64,000 nt of DNA from Bacteroidetes bacterium HGW-Bacteroidetes-5 (GCA_002842515.1 PHDC01000001.1:868001-932000); one strand, 5' to 3'; shown: positions 8,643 to 17,484, counted from the stretch's first letter. The notes: a model not told the origin generated them from the sequence alone. Translations and numbers: made by a program.

Positions 8643-9380
8643 ATGAAACAGTTATCACCACAAGAGTCAAAGGCAATAGATATCCTTCAGAGAGATCCTT
8701 TAAGAAATATTAATCTTATTAACTTTATTAAAGGGTATCCCATAAAGAGTATAGATTTTGCCGGAGACTCCCTGATGGTGAGAGGGTGCAGTTATGCTAA
8801 CTGGGTCTATATAAGCAGTTCAGATATTAATGAGTTTGCCCGACTCACAGAGAGGCTTACCCTTGAAGACAATCACTTTGCAATAATTGAAGAGTGGATG
8901 TTACCGGGAATTCTCCAAAAAAGAGATGTGGTATGGAATCTCTCCTGCACAAAATACTGGCTTCCTCCCGATGTCATACTTCCGGCCACAATAAACAGCA
9001 TCAGATCACTAAGCCCGAACGAAGCTCACTATATCTACGACAACTACACATACAGCAAATATGTATGTCCGGAGTATATTGCAGATAGAATTGAGAATGG
9101 GATCGGCCTTGGTATCTATGACGGCAGTAAATTGGTCGCTTGGATTATCACCCACGACGACGGCTGTATGGGATTTATCAATGTTCTTCCGGAGTACCGC
9201 AGGATGGGTTACGGAATAGATCTAGCCAACGCTCTGGCAAACAAGATACGGGAGAGGGGAGAGATGGTCTTCATTCACGTAGAGGATAGTAATATGAAGT
9301 CTCTTCTACTGGCCAGAAAGATGGGATTTTTAGAGTACAAAGAGGTTCACTGGATAAAAACAGAGAGCAGAGAGAGATGA
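8643..9380 (+). CDS. GNAT-family N-acetyltransferase
   Basis: Product of 245 residues. The C-terminal part (about 155-240) has the GNAT core: a strand ending FINVLPEYRRMGYG, which is the acetyl-CoA-binding R/Q-x-x-G-x-G/A loop, then a helix, and a final strand IHVEDSNMKSLLLARKMGF, typical of FR47/GCN5-like proteins. The N-terminal 130 residues are less conserved and probably bind substrate. The stop overlaps the start of the flavoprotein gene (ATGA), so the two are coupled. Substrate not predictable. Confidence 0.8.
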   Translation: MKQLSPQESKAIDILQRDPLRNINLINFIKGYPIKSIDFAGDSLMVRGCSYANWVYISSSDINEFARLTERLTLEDNHFAIIEEWMLPGILQKRDVVWNLSCTKYWLPPDVILPATINSIRSLSPNEAHYIYDNYTYSKYVCPEYIADRIENGIGLGIYDGSKLVAWIITHDDGCMGFINVLPEYRRMGYGIDLANALANKIRERGEMVFIHVEDSNMKSLLLARKMGFLEYKEVHWIKTESRER

Positions 9381-10603
9381 GAGTTGCAATAATAGGCGGA
9401 GGGGCAGCCGGATTCTTCGCTGCAATTACTGTAAAAGAGAGTTATCCGGGCTCTTCGGTTACAATTTTTGAGAAGGGCGCTGTTCCCTTATCAAAAGTTA
9501 AGATTACCGGAGGGGGAAGGTGTAACCTTACAAACAGCTCTCCATCAATCGAGGAGCTCTCACTTGCCTACCCCAGAGGTGGCAGGCAGATGCGCGGGCT
9601 GCTCAGGGAGTTTGATAACTTTAACACTATCAATTGGTTTGAGTCCAGAGGAGTTCCTCTAGTGACACAGGAAGATGGTTGTATCTTCCCGGCAAGCCAG
9701 GATTCACAATCAATTATTGACTCTCTGGTAAGCCGGGCAAAGAGTCTTGGAGTTGTGATATCTACCGGGATGGAGGTGAGCTCTCTCTCCAAAGCGCCGG
9801 ATGATATGCTTGAGCTCCATTTTAAAGATGATGTCACCCAACCGGCTCTCTTTGAAAAAGTTATTGTAACTACTGGAGGCTCACCCAAAAGGAGATCTCT
9901 GGATTGGCTCGCCGCTCTTGACCATAAGATAGAGAGCCCGGTGCCCTCTCTCTTTTCATTTAACTTACCCGGCGATAGTATCACTGAGCTTATGGGAGTT
10001 GTCGTTGAAGATGTTATTCTCTCTCTGGAGGGTTCAAAATTAAAATCTGCGGGAGCTCTCCTAATTACCCACTGGGGTGTGAGCGGGCCCGCAATTTTAA
10101 AACTCTCCTCATACGGTGCGCGGCTGCTCAATGAGATGGGCTATAACTTTAAGATTCATATCAATTGGGTTAACCAACCAGACAGTTCAAAAATTTCAGG
10201 GGAGCTTAATCAAATTATACAGATGAGTCCCAATAAACAACTCTATAGCGTCAGGCCCTATGGTATTCCCTCCAGGTTGTGGAGATATCTTCTTTGGAGG
10301 TGTGAGTTAAAAGAGGATAAAAAGTGGTGCGAAATCGGGAAAAAGGGGGTTAATCTTCTTACTGATGCCCTTTCAAACGACATCCACCGGGTGAATGGAA
10401 AATCTTCGTACAAAGAGGAGTTTGTAACCTGTGGCGGTGTCTCGCTTTCTAGCGTAAACATCTCCACTCTGGAGAGCAAATGTGTAAAAAATCTCTATTT
10501 TGCCGGGGAGGTTCTGGATATAGATGCAATAACCGGAGGATACAATCTACAGTGCGCCTGGACAACCGGATATGTGGCCGGAAAATTGCGAAGTGGTAAA
10601 TAG
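9377..10603 (+). CDS. HI0933-like NAD(P)/FAD-dependent oxidoreductase
   Basis: Product of 408 residues. The N-terminal Rossmann motif GGGAAG binds FAD, followed by the family-typical GGGRCNLTN segment near residue 50. The C-terminus holds YFAGEVLDIDAITGGYN, the second FAD contact of HI0933/BaiN-type flavoproteins. Family members are about 390-420 residues and mostly uncharacterised; one reduces bile-acid intermediates. It overlaps the upstream GNAT gene by 4 bp. Physiological substrate unknown. Confidence 0.87.
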   Translation: MRVAIIGGGAAGFFAAITVKESYPGSSVTIFEKGAVPLSKVKITGGGRCNLTNSSPSIEELSLAYPRGGRQMRGLLREFDNFNTINWFESRGVPLVTQEDGCIFPASQDSQSIIDSLVSRAKSLGVVISTGMEVSSLSKAPDDMLELHFKDDVTQPALFEKVIVTTGGSPKRRSLDWLAALDHKIESPVPSLFSFNLPGDSITELMGVVVEDVILSLEGSKLKSAGALLITHWGVSGPAILKLSSYGARLLNEMGYNFKIHINWVNQPDSSKISGELNQIIQMSPNKQLYSVRPYGIPSRLWRYLLWRCELKEDKKWCEIGKKGVNLLTDALSNDIHRVNGKSSYKEEFVTCGGVSLSSVNISTLESKCVKNLYFAGEVLDIDAITGGYNLQCAWTTGYVAGKLRSGK

Positions 10604-10628
10604 AGCCAAAATTTTAGATATTTAGTAT

Positions 10629-10636
10629 TACTTTTG
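10629..10636 (+). promoter_or_regulatory. Candidate -7 element upstream of rluF
   Basis: TACTTTTG fits TAnnTTTG and lies 43 bp before the rluF ATG. Only a T-rich stretch near 10612 could serve as the -33 element. Confidence 0.45.
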
Positions 10637-10678
10637 CGTCGTGTTAATTTCATTACAGTAATATAAGCTTGTCAGGAG

Positions 10679-11410
10679 ATGGAGGATTCAAATACAACCA
10701 GAATCAATAAATATCTGAGTGAGATAGGTTACTGCTCCCGCAGAGCTGCAGATAAACTTATTGAAGAGGGTAGAGTTACAATAAACGGTGCAGTACCGGT
10801 GCAGGGAACCAAGATTGGTCCCGATGATGTGGTGTGCGTAGACGGAGAGCGGGTATCTACCCCTAATGAGAGGCATATCTACATTGCATTCAATAAACCT
10901 GTAGGAATAGTAAGTACTACCGATACCAAAGGCGAAAAAAATAATATCATAGACTACATCAACCACCCCAAGAGGATATTTCCAATCGGAAGGCTTGACA
11001 AAGATAGTGAGGGACTTATCTTACTAACCAGCGACGGAGATATTGTCAATAAAATACTTAGAGCCCGAAACAACCACGAAAAGGAGTATATTGTGAGGGT
11101 AGACAGGCCAATAACCCGGGAGTTTATCACAAGTATGAGGCGGGGTGTACCTGTGCTGGACACGGTAACAATGCAGTGCTATGTAGAGCAGTTAACCAAA
11201 GATACATTCCGGATAATTCTAACCGAGGGTTTAAACCGCCAGATTAGAAGAATGTGCAGCTATCTCGACTACAATGTATATAACCTTAAACGCGTGCGCA
11301 TTATGAACATACCGCTGGATGTCCCGGTGGGTAAATGGAGATACCTCACCGACAAAGAGATGGATGAGATCAACAGACTGGTCTCCGGCTCATCCAAAAC
11401 TCACGACTAA
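10679..11410 (+). CDS. rluF: 23S rRNA pseudouridine synthase, RluF-like
   Basis: Product of 243 residues. An N-terminal S4 RNA-binding domain (residues about 7-60, RINKYLSEIGYCSRR) precedes the RsuA/RluB/RluF catalytic domain with GRLDKDSEGL, where Asp107 is the catalytic aspartate. The NHEKEY and GLNRQIRRMC segments favour the RluF/RluB group. The predicted reaction is uridine-to-pseudouridine isomerisation in 23S rRNA. A purine-rich GTCAGGAG lies just before the start and may act as a ribosome-binding site. The tsaC/sua5 gene starts 1 bp after its stop. Confidence 0.85.
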   Translation: MEDSNTTRINKYLSEIGYCSRRAADKLIEEGRVTINGAVPVQGTKIGPDDVVCVDGERVSTPNERHIYIAFNKPVGIVSTTDTKGEKNNIIDYINHPKRIFPIGRLDKDSEGLILLTSDGDIVNKILRARNNHEKEYIVRVDRPITREFITSMRRGVPVLDTVTMQCYVEQLTKDTFRIILTEGLNRQIRRMCSYLDYNVYNLKRVRIMNIPLDVPVGKWRYLTDKEMDEINRLVSGSSKTHD

Positions 11411-11411
11411 A

Positions 11412-12386
11412 ATGTTTGAATCCACCAATATATCATTAGCTGTAAAAATAATTCAGGAGGGCGGGCTGGTTGCCTTTCCCACCGAAACTGTTTACGGGCT
11501 GGGTGCAGATGCTCTCAACCCCGAAGCTGTAGCTAAGATCTTTGCTGAGAAAGAGAGACCCTCATTTGACCCCCTCATTGTTCATATAGCATCACTTGAA
11601 GACATCCCCCGCCTAACCCGCAATGTAGATGAGCGAGTATATACCCTTGCAAAAAGGTTCTGGCCCGGCCCACTCACTATTGTTCTTCCCAAAAGTGACA
11701 TTGTACCCGATATTGTCACATCGGGTTTACCAACGGTAGGGATAAGAATGCCAAACAACCCCATAGCCCTTGCTCTTATAAAGAGCTCCGGATGCCCGAT
11801 AGCGGCTCCAAGTGCAAATAAGTTTGGCAGAATCAGCCCCACTACAGCCCAACACGTAAGAAAACAGCTTCCCAATGTAGATTGTATTCTGGATGGCGGC
11901 CCCTCATTTGTCGGAATAGAATCAACAGTAATTGCACTCAATTCAGATGGGTTTGTCATTCTTAGAGAGGGCTTTATCACTGCAGATGATCTTAAAACAG
12001 TTTTGCCCTCCTCCAATTTCCCGGTTGAGAGCGGTAACAAACTCTCATCTCCCGGGCTCCTAAACTCTCACTACAGCCCGTTAAAACCGATATTCATAGA
12101 GGGAGATAACTCCCCAAAAAGCGTTGAGTTTTTAAAAAACGCATCACTCTATAGAGGTGCATATCTATCTTTCAGCGGGAAAACCCCGGAATCTTACGGT
12201 GTTGTTGACTATCTCTCAAAAACCGGAGATCTTAGAGAGGCGGCCGTTAACCTCTTTGGAGCACTCCACAGGCTGGAAGACAACCCTCAGGTAGACTTTA
12301 TCGTTGCAGAGCCCGTTCCTCTTCGAGAGATTGGAATTGCAATTATGGACAGACTTAAAAAGGCCGCCTACAAATACAAAAAATAA
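11412..12386 (+). CDS. sua5: Threonylcarbamoyl-AMP synthase (Sua5/YwlC type)
   Basis: Product of 324 residues from ATG 11412; an upstream in-frame ATG at 11319 would overlap rluF by 92 bp and adds non-family sequence. The YrdC core holds GGLVAFPTETVYGLGADA and a KERPSFDPLIVH segment. SxxCPIAAPSANKFGR and DGG follow. Residues about 205-324 form the Sua5-specific C-terminal domain, absent from short TsaC proteins. The enzyme makes threonylcarbamoyl-AMP from threonine, bicarbonate and ATP for t6A37 in tRNA. Confidence 0.9.
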   Translation: MFESTNISLAVKIIQEGGLVAFPTETVYGLGADALNPEAVAKIFAEKERPSFDPLIVHIASLEDIPRLTRNVDERVYTLAKRFWPGPLTIVLPKSDIVPDIVTSGLPTVGIRMPNNPIALALIKSSGCPIAAPSANKFGRISPTTAQHVRKQLPNVDCILDGGPSFVGIESTVIALNSDGFVILREGFITADDLKTVLPSSNFPVESGNKLSSPGLLNSHYSPLKPIFIEGDNSPKSVEFLKNASLYRGAYLSFSGKTPESYGVVDYLSKTGDLREAAVNLFGALHRLEDNPQVDFIVAEPVPLREIGIAIMDRLKKAAYKYKK

Positions 12387-12421
12387 CTTGCCCACAAATT
12401 TTAAAACATCTTGCCCACAAT

Positions 12422-13051
12422 ATGAAATCCAGCAGATTATCACCGGCAGCACTCTATCTAATAGTTTTTCTATTAGTTAGCAGTTGCGCAATATTTACCA
12501 ACAGGCACACTGCTCTGCTTCCCAAAGGCACATTTAGTGCAGATGAGACCGCCCTGATTACCGGCAGGGACACTGCAGAGCCTATGAGGGTATTCAAGAC
12601 AGACTCTCATAGTGACTCTATACTTTTAAGGAGTAAAAGTTCAGATGTAGACCCGGTTGCAGATTCAGCTATCCTAAAAAAACTCATCCGGGGAATGTAC
12701 CTCACAGTCACCGACTCTGCCTCACTGGGGGTCGGTATTGCAGCGCCTCAGGTGGGGGTGTTAAAAAATGTAATTTTAGTAGAGCGCTCAGATAAGAAGG
12801 GCTCCCCTTTTGAAACCTATCTCAATCCAAAGATTATTCAATACTCAAAGATGAAACAAGATTGCAGAGAGGGGTGTCTTTCTGTACCGGTAACAAGAGG
12901 AGTGACCAAAAACAGATCTTACTCAATCTTGGTGGAGTATACAGGTTTTGACAACAAGCCTGTGAGAGAGATGGTTGAGGGATTCACAGCAGTAATCTTT
13001 CAGCACGAGATTGACCACCTTAACGGTATCCTCTTCTTTGATCACATTTAA
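12422..13051 (+). CDS. Peptide deformylase with N-terminal lipoprotein signal
   Basis: Product of 209 residues. The three deformylase motifs are intact: GVGIAAPQ at 103-110, EGCLS at 150-154 with metal ligand Cys152, and HEIDH at 195-199. An active Fe/Zn enzyme that removes the N-formyl group is expected. The first 22 residues are a hydrophobic stretch ending in a lipobox (LVSSC, Cys22), and about 50 polar residues separate it from the catalytic domain. A canonical deformylase is cytoplasmic and about 170-190 residues, so this copy may be membrane-anchored outside the cytoplasm. No methionyl-tRNA formyltransferase gene is adjacent. Confidence 0.85.
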   Translation: MKSSRLSPAALYLIVFLLVSSCAIFTNRHTALLPKGTFSADETALITGRDTAEPMRVFKTDSHSDSILLRSKSSDVDPVADSAILKKLIRGMYLTVTDSASLGVGIAAPQVGVLKNVILVERSDKKGSPFETYLNPKIIQYSKMKQDCREGCLSVPVTRGVTKNRSYSILVEYTGFDNKPVREMVEGFTAVIFQHEIDHLNGILFFDHI

Positions 13052-13055
13052 CACT

Positions 13056-13171
13056 GCCAGTGTTTGATGAAACATTTTGATAGCTAAGTGCTTACAAAAG
13101 ACAGTTTTCCAGATTTGGAAAATTGACATTTATAACATATTGATAATTAATGTCTTTCATCAAACACTGGC
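13056..13171. repeat. 17-bp perfect inverted repeat with internal hairpin
   Basis: Arms at 13056-13072 and 13155-13171 are exact reverse complements (GCCAGTGTTTGATGAAA and its complement), 82 nt apart. The right arm covers the last codons of the M20 peptidase gene; the left arm begins just after the deformylase stop. Between them, 13105-13122 forms a smaller hairpin (TTTTCCA / TGGAAAA). The pair of convergent genes suggests a bidirectional terminator or an inverted duplication of the M20 gene end. Confidence 0.7.
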
Positions 13172-14685
13172 AAAGCCGATTTTAAAAAGCTTACAAAGAC
13201 ATCTATCCCCCTATCAACATCAACGAACTTAATGAATTCATCGTAGCTGTGAATCGCCTTGAGCTGATCCGGGCTTACTATCATTGGGTTAAGACCATAC
13301 ACCGGAACTCCCAATGCCCGAAAATAGGAGTTATCGGTAGATGCCGGGAGTAGCATCGGCACAACAGAGGCTCCCTCGAACTCGCTCTCAATTGCGTATG
13401 AAAGTAAGTTGAAAAAATATTCCGGCTCGGTTGTAAGTGGCACGGGACCCTGCTCAACAACCGAAATCTGAACCAGGGAGTCCAAAAGAGTATTTTTGAT
13501 AAAATTGATTATATCCTCGGGAGTCTCTCCGGGCAGTAATCTGCAATCAAGAATCGCTGACTCCACATTAGAGATTTGATTATAGCTGGTTTTACTTGTT
13601 TCAAGTGCAGATAAGGTTATTTTATTTGTAAGAATCTCATTCAGTTCGGGATTTTTTAGGGCGTGTTGTTTGAGAAAACTCATAAAAAGTTTGGAGCTGG
13701 GTTTGGACATTACCTTCCCTTTAATCCCGCCCAACTTTTTCCCGACGCTGGAGAACATAAGCTCGGCCTCCCGGGTCAAAATAATTGGGTGAGGTGCATT
13801 TAAAAGTTTGTGCAACCCGTTTATCATCATTAAGCTGGCATAATTACCCGCAATGGAGGCGTGACCGGCATTGTCAGAAGTCCAGCTTAGTTTAACCAAC
13901 ATACACCCCTTCTCTGCAATAGAGATTCCAAAAAGTGGACCTGCTCCATCCAAAAATGAGAGATCCTCCATTCCGGACCCCCCCTCTCCAATAACAACCA
14001 TAGGGTTAAATCTCTCTATGAAATCTTTAGTTACCAATGCACTTCCGGTGATCCCCCCGGTCTCCTCTCCTGAGACACAAAGTACCGTTACATTGAATGG
14101 GAGCTCCTCTTTCGCAGCCAAATCTACAAACTGCTCCACTGCAAATATCTGAATAACTGCCAACCCTTTGTTGTCAAACGAACCTCTCCCCCACACTCTC
14201 TCATCTGCCATAACACCATCAAAAGGAGGGTATTTCCACAATTTATGATCTCCCGCAAAAACCACATCCATATGGTTGAGAAACACAATATTGGGTTTTT
14301 GGCTGCTCAACGGATAGAGCGATGCAGTAAAGTTGACAGAGCCGGGACTATTTGTAATATACTCTATGTGTAACCCTTTATCGGCACACTGCAGCGCAAG
14401 CCAGTAAGCAGCCTCATTCTCCTGCCCGCTCACAGATGGAATCGCTACATATTTACTAAGAAACCTAACGGCATCCGAAACAGTTAAAGTGTCTTCACTT
14501 TCTCTACTGTAATTCTCTCTACTGCCAATTTCTCTACTGTCAACATCTCTAATGCCAATCTCGCTACTGTTACTCTCTCTCCTGTCGCTCTCTCTATATC
14601 CATAACTCAGATTCAAAAAGAGGGAGAAAAGAGTTGTGAGAAGAATAAAAATGGTATGTCTGGGAAATCTCATATCTCTTGTCAT
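13147..14685 (-). CDS. Secreted M20-family metallopeptidase
   Basis: Product of 512 residues with an N-terminal signal peptide (about 1-28). The M20 zinc sites are visible: HMDVV, GRGSFDNKG and SGEETGG, followed by a dimerisation domain. This layout and length match the CPS1/PM20D1-like carboxypeptidase branch. Between the signal and the catalytic domain, residues about 30-65 are a low-complexity Ser-Arg-Glu linker built from imperfect repeats. A second start at 14673 (Met5) is possible. It converges with the deformylase gene and its end contributes one arm of an inverted repeat. Confidence 0.85.
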   Translation of the reverse strand: MTRDMRFPRHTIFILLTTLFSLFLNLSYGYRESDRRESNSSEIGIRDVDSREIGSRENYSRESEDTLTVSDAVRFLSKYVAIPSVSGQENEAAYWLALQCADKGLHIEYITNSPGSVNFTASLYPLSSQKPNIVFLNHMDVVFAGDHKLWKYPPFDGVMADERVWGRGSFDNKGLAVIQIFAVEQFVDLAAKEELPFNVTVLCVSGEETGGITGSALVTKDFIERFNPMVVIGEGGSGMEDLSFLDGAGPLFGISIAEKGCMLVKLSWTSDNAGHASIAGNYASLMMINGLHKLLNAPHPIILTREAELMFSSVGKKLGGIKGKVMSKPSSKLFMSFLKQHALKNPELNEILTNKITLSALETSKTSYNQISNVESAILDCRLLPGETPEDIINFIKNTLLDSLVQISVVEQGPVPLTTEPEYFFNLLSYAIESEFEGASVVPMLLPASTDNSYFRALGVPVYGLNPMIVSPDQLKAIHSYDEFIKFVDVDRGIDVFVSFLKSALPVFDERH

Positions 14686-14719
14686 CTGCCTGTTTTAATA
14701 GATAAAGGTAACTATTTTA

Positions 14720-14747
14720 TTTGCTAAATTTACACCTAATAACTTTG
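14720..14747 (+). promoter_or_regulatory. Bacteroidota-type promoter for the SDR gene
   Basis: TTTG at 14720-14723, a 16-nt spacer and TAACTTTG at 14740-14747 fit the -33/-7 consensus. The ATG follows 63 bp downstream in the 125-bp divergent intergenic region. Confidence 0.5.
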
Positions 14748-14810
14748 ATGAAGCTAATCCTTCACTAATTTGAATCTTATCCTCCTTTGTAAAATTTAAC
14801 AACCCCAAAA

Positions 14811-15437
14811 ATGAAAACACCCCACAATAGACAAAACAAAGTTGCAGCTGTTTTTGGAGCAACCGGTCTGGTTGGAAAAGAGCTTGTAAAAATTCTTTTA
14901 GAAGAGAGTGACTACTCCAAAGTGAAGCTGATAACCAGAAAATTACTCCCTGCAACTAGCCCAAAAGCAGAGAATATTCTCCTTGGAGATTTCTCCCAAC
15001 TACCCACAATAGAGAGTAAAATTGGTGCAGATGTATATTTTATCTGTATCGGGACAACCATTAAAAAGGCCGGAACAAAAGAGAATTTTCGCAAAACAGA
15101 TTACGAGCTGCCGGTCAATATTGCAAAGATGGCTCAAAAGCTCAATGTAGGGCAGATGGTTGTCATCTCTTCAATCGGTGCCAATATTAAATCTTCCAAC
15201 TTCTATCTTCATACTAAGGGGGAGATGGAGCAGGGGGTGGCTAAAGAGTACACAGGAGTTCTCAACTTTATCCGTCCGTCGCTTTTATTGGGAAATAGAG
15301 AGGAGCACCGGGCAGGAGAGCACATTGCATCTGTGATAATGAGGTCACTCGGGTGGATGATGGTTGGACCACTAAAGCAGTACAGGGGAGTTGAAGCGAC
15401 CGAAGTCGCACGGCAAATGGTGGAATTCACTAAGTAG
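14811..15437 (+). CDS. Atypical SDR, NAD(P)H-binding protein (HTATIP2-like)
   Basis: Product of 208 residues. The N-terminal nucleotide-binding loop GATGLVG is followed by a Rossmann fold, CIGTTIKKAG, and VVISSIGAN with a later YLHTKGEME segment. This layout resembles the HTATIP2/CC3 branch of atypical short-chain dehydrogenases, which often lack clear oxidoreductase activity. The length is normal for the group. It stands alone on the plus strand behind its own promoter. Substrate unknown. Confidence 0.8.
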   Translation: MKTPHNRQNKVAAVFGATGLVGKELVKILLEESDYSKVKLITRKLLPATSPKAENILLGDFSQLPTIESKIGADVYFICIGTTIKKAGTKENFRKTDYELPVNIAKMAQKLNVGQMVVISSIGANIKSSNFYLHTKGEMEQGVAKEYTGVLNFIRPSLLLGNREEHRAGEHIASVIMRSLGWMMVGPLKQYRGVEATEVARQMVEFTK

Positions 15438-15474
15438 ATCGCGGTAACTATCGGTTTTCGCAGGAAGAATAACT

Positions 15475-15505
15475 TTTGAGATATGGCTCAATTATTGTAT
15501 TTTTG
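15475..15505 (+). promoter_or_regulatory. Promoter of exbB-exbD-tonB
   Basis: TTTG at 15475-15478, a 19-nt spacer and TATTTTTG at 15498-15505 match the Bacteroidota sigma consensus. The exbB ATG is 54 bp downstream. Confidence 0.6.
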
Positions 15506-15559
15506 TAGATTGAGTTCAAACAAAGATTATATTATAAGATTTAATAACTGTCAAAAATT

Positions 15560-16264
15560 ATGATTACTCATTTTCTAATGGCTTTAAGCCAGAACGCATC
15601 CGAAGCCGTAGCTCAGATTCCTCCCGTTAGAGAGGAGCTCTCATTTTCACTTATTGATATGGCCTTTAAAGGTGGGTGGATTATGCTTCCGCTTTTAGCT
15701 CTTTCGATACTGGCAATCTATATTTTTGGTGAGAGATGGTGGGCACTAAGAAAAGCCTCTCAGATTGATGAGAATTTTATGAGAAATATTCACGACTATA
15801 TTCACGAGGGCAAGATAAAGGCAGCAATCAACCTGTGCCAGTCACAAGAGACTCCTATTGCCAGGCTCATAGAGAAAGGGATAGAGAGGATAGGCCGTCC
15901 GTTAACAGATATTCAGACTGCGGTTGAAAATATGGGAAATGTAGAGGTCTCCAGATTAGAGAAGGGGTTACCTATGCTGGCAACCATCTCCGGTGGTGCC
16001 CCAATGTTAGGGTTTCTTGGAACTGTAATAGGTATGATACAGGCATTTTACAATATGTCTCAGGCTGGTAGCAATGTAGATATTACTCTGCTTTCGGGAG
16101 GTATCTATACCGCAATGGTCACAACTGTTGCCGGTCTCTCTGTTGGTATACTTGCCTATTTCGGTTATAACTATCTTACAGCAAGAATTGACGATATCGT
16201 ATACAAAATGGAGAGCAATACGATTGAATTTATGGATCTGCTACACGAACCTGCAGGAAAATAA
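15560..16264 (+). CDS. exbB: MotA/TolQ/ExbB proton channel protein
   Basis: Product of 234 residues with three membrane segments (about 35-58, 140-165 and 188-210). The conserved core GGAPMLGFLGTVIGMI and the third-helix MVTTVAGLSVGI are typical of ExbB/TolQ. It forms the inner-membrane channel that converts proton flow into motion of TonB. It is first in a three-gene operon, with exbD 11 bp downstream and tonB after that. The SusC receptor in the same window is a plausible client. Confidence 0.88.
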   Translation: MITHFLMALSQNASEAVAQIPPVREELSFSLIDMAFKGGWIMLPLLALSILAIYIFGERWWALRKASQIDENFMRNIHDYIHEGKIKAAINLCQSQETPIARLIEKGIERIGRPLTDIQTAVENMGNVEVSRLEKGLPMLATISGGAPMLGFLGTVIGMIQAFYNMSQAGSNVDITLLSGGIYTAMVTTVAGLSVGILAYFGYNYLTARIDDIVYKMESNTIEFMDLLHEPAGK

Positions 16265-16275
16265 GAGATAAAATT

Positions 16276-16689
16276 ATGGCTATTAAACGTCGTTCAAAAG
16301 TTGACCCCTCATTCAGTATGTCCTCAATGACGGATATTGTGTTTCTGTTGTTGGTCTTTTTTCTTGTGACATCTACACTGGTCAATCCAAATGCCTTAAA
16401 ACTGCTTTTACCAAAAAGCACCAATCAGGTATCGGCAAAACCAATGGTGAGTATCTCAATTAAACACTACTTGCAGTCCAACACCTTTTCGTATCACATC
16501 AACGGGAAAAACACACCTGTAGCACTAAGTGAAATAGAAAAATTGATTCAAAACGAATTAATCGATCAAGAGGAGCCTACACTCTCACTTCACGTAGATA
16601 AAACTGTTCCTATGGAGCAGGTTGTCAATGTAATGAATATTGCCAAAAGGAATCAGTACAGAATCATTTTGGCTACAGCGCCGGAATAA
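16276..16689 (+). CDS. exbD: ExbD/TolR biopolymer transport protein
   Basis: Product of 137 residues with one N-terminal membrane helix (about 19-40) that carries the proton-relay aspartate Asp20 in SMTDIVFLLLVFF. The rest is the periplasmic ExbD domain. It works in the ExbB channel with TonB. Only one ExbD gene lies here, whereas many Bacteroidota operons carry two. Length is normal. Confidence 0.88.
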   Translation: MAIKRRSKVDPSFSMSSMTDIVFLLLVFFLVTSTLVNPNALKLLLPKSTNQVSAKPMVSISIKHYLQSNTFSYHINGKNTPVALSEIEKLIQNELIDQEEPTLSLHVDKTVPMEQVVNVMNIAKRNQYRIILATAPE

Positions 16690-16712
16690 AAATAGTGTCC
16701 GGGTTTTAAATT

Positions 16713-17483
16713 ATGTCTAAAATACCAAAGAGAGAGTTAAAAGAGGAGCAGCGCGCAAAGGTAATTGGCGCCTCTATGGCAATCGGGTTACACCTTTTGG
16801 CCCTGACTCTCTTTTTTAACACCGGGTTCAAAGTTATCTATCCCCCTCCGACAGAGATGGGCATTGAGGTAGATTTAGAGCTGGAGCCGGTAAAACCTAT
16901 TCAGGTGAGCTCCGGAAGTGAACCCAGAGTTGAGAGGCCCAATCCAGAAGAGGAGGTGAGATTGGTTCAGAGATCTCAATCTCCAATTACAGGAGCGGGA
17001 GCAAACAGAGGCGCAGAGGCTACTGCCGGAGATAAGGGAGATGTAGAGCAATATGAACCTCCCAAGCCTAAACCGGTAGACAGGAGAGCCCTCTTCCCAT
17101 CCGCCGCAAATGCAGACTCCACAGCCCCTCAGGTTGCCAGGGAGAGAAGCAATGAGATGACAGCAGGACACAGTGATGGAAACACAAAAGTAGGATCAAC
17201 AGAGGGAGAGCCTCAGGCGAGACTTGCCGGCAGAAGTATTATGGGATCGCTCCCGGAGCCGGAGTACAATGTTAATAAATCCGGAAAAGTTGTGGTTAGA
17301 ATATCCGTAGATCAATTTGGCACTGTTATATCTGCAACAGCTGGGGTAACAGGAACAACAGTTCAGGATAAAACCTTGTGGGAGGCAGCAAAGAGAGCAG
17401 CCTTAAAAGCCAAATTCAACATAAGCTCTGCAGCTCCTGCTGCACAAGAGGGAACAATCACCTACATATTTAAGCTGAGATAA
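16713..17483 (+). CDS. tonB: TonB-like energy transducer
   Basis: Product of 256 residues with one N-terminal membrane helix (about 20-42), a central Pro/Glu/Ser-rich linker (about 60-165) expected to span the periplasm, and a C-terminal TonB domain (about 175-256) starting SGKVVVRISVDQFG. It would carry force from ExbBD to outer-membrane receptors. The stop is separated by 1 bp from the stop of the convergent permease gene, so there is no room for a terminator between them. Confidence 0.85.
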   Translation: MSKIPKRELKEEQRAKVIGASMAIGLHLLALTLFFNTGFKVIYPPPTEMGIEVDLELEPVKPIQVSSGSEPRVERPNPEEEVRLVQRSQSPITGAGANRGAEATAGDKGDVEQYEPPKPKPVDRRALFPSAANADSTAPQVARERSNEMTAGHSDGNTKVGSTEGEPQARLAGRSIMGSLPEPEYNVNKSGKVVVRISVDQFGTVISATAGVTGTTVQDKTLWEAAKRAALKAKFNISSAAPAAQEGTITYIFKLR

Positions 17484-17484
17484 T

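Noticed and set aside
11319..11411. Upstream start giving a 355-residue Sua5
   Set aside because: It overlaps rluF by 92 bp and adds residues outside the conserved YrdC domain; ATG 11412 is better.
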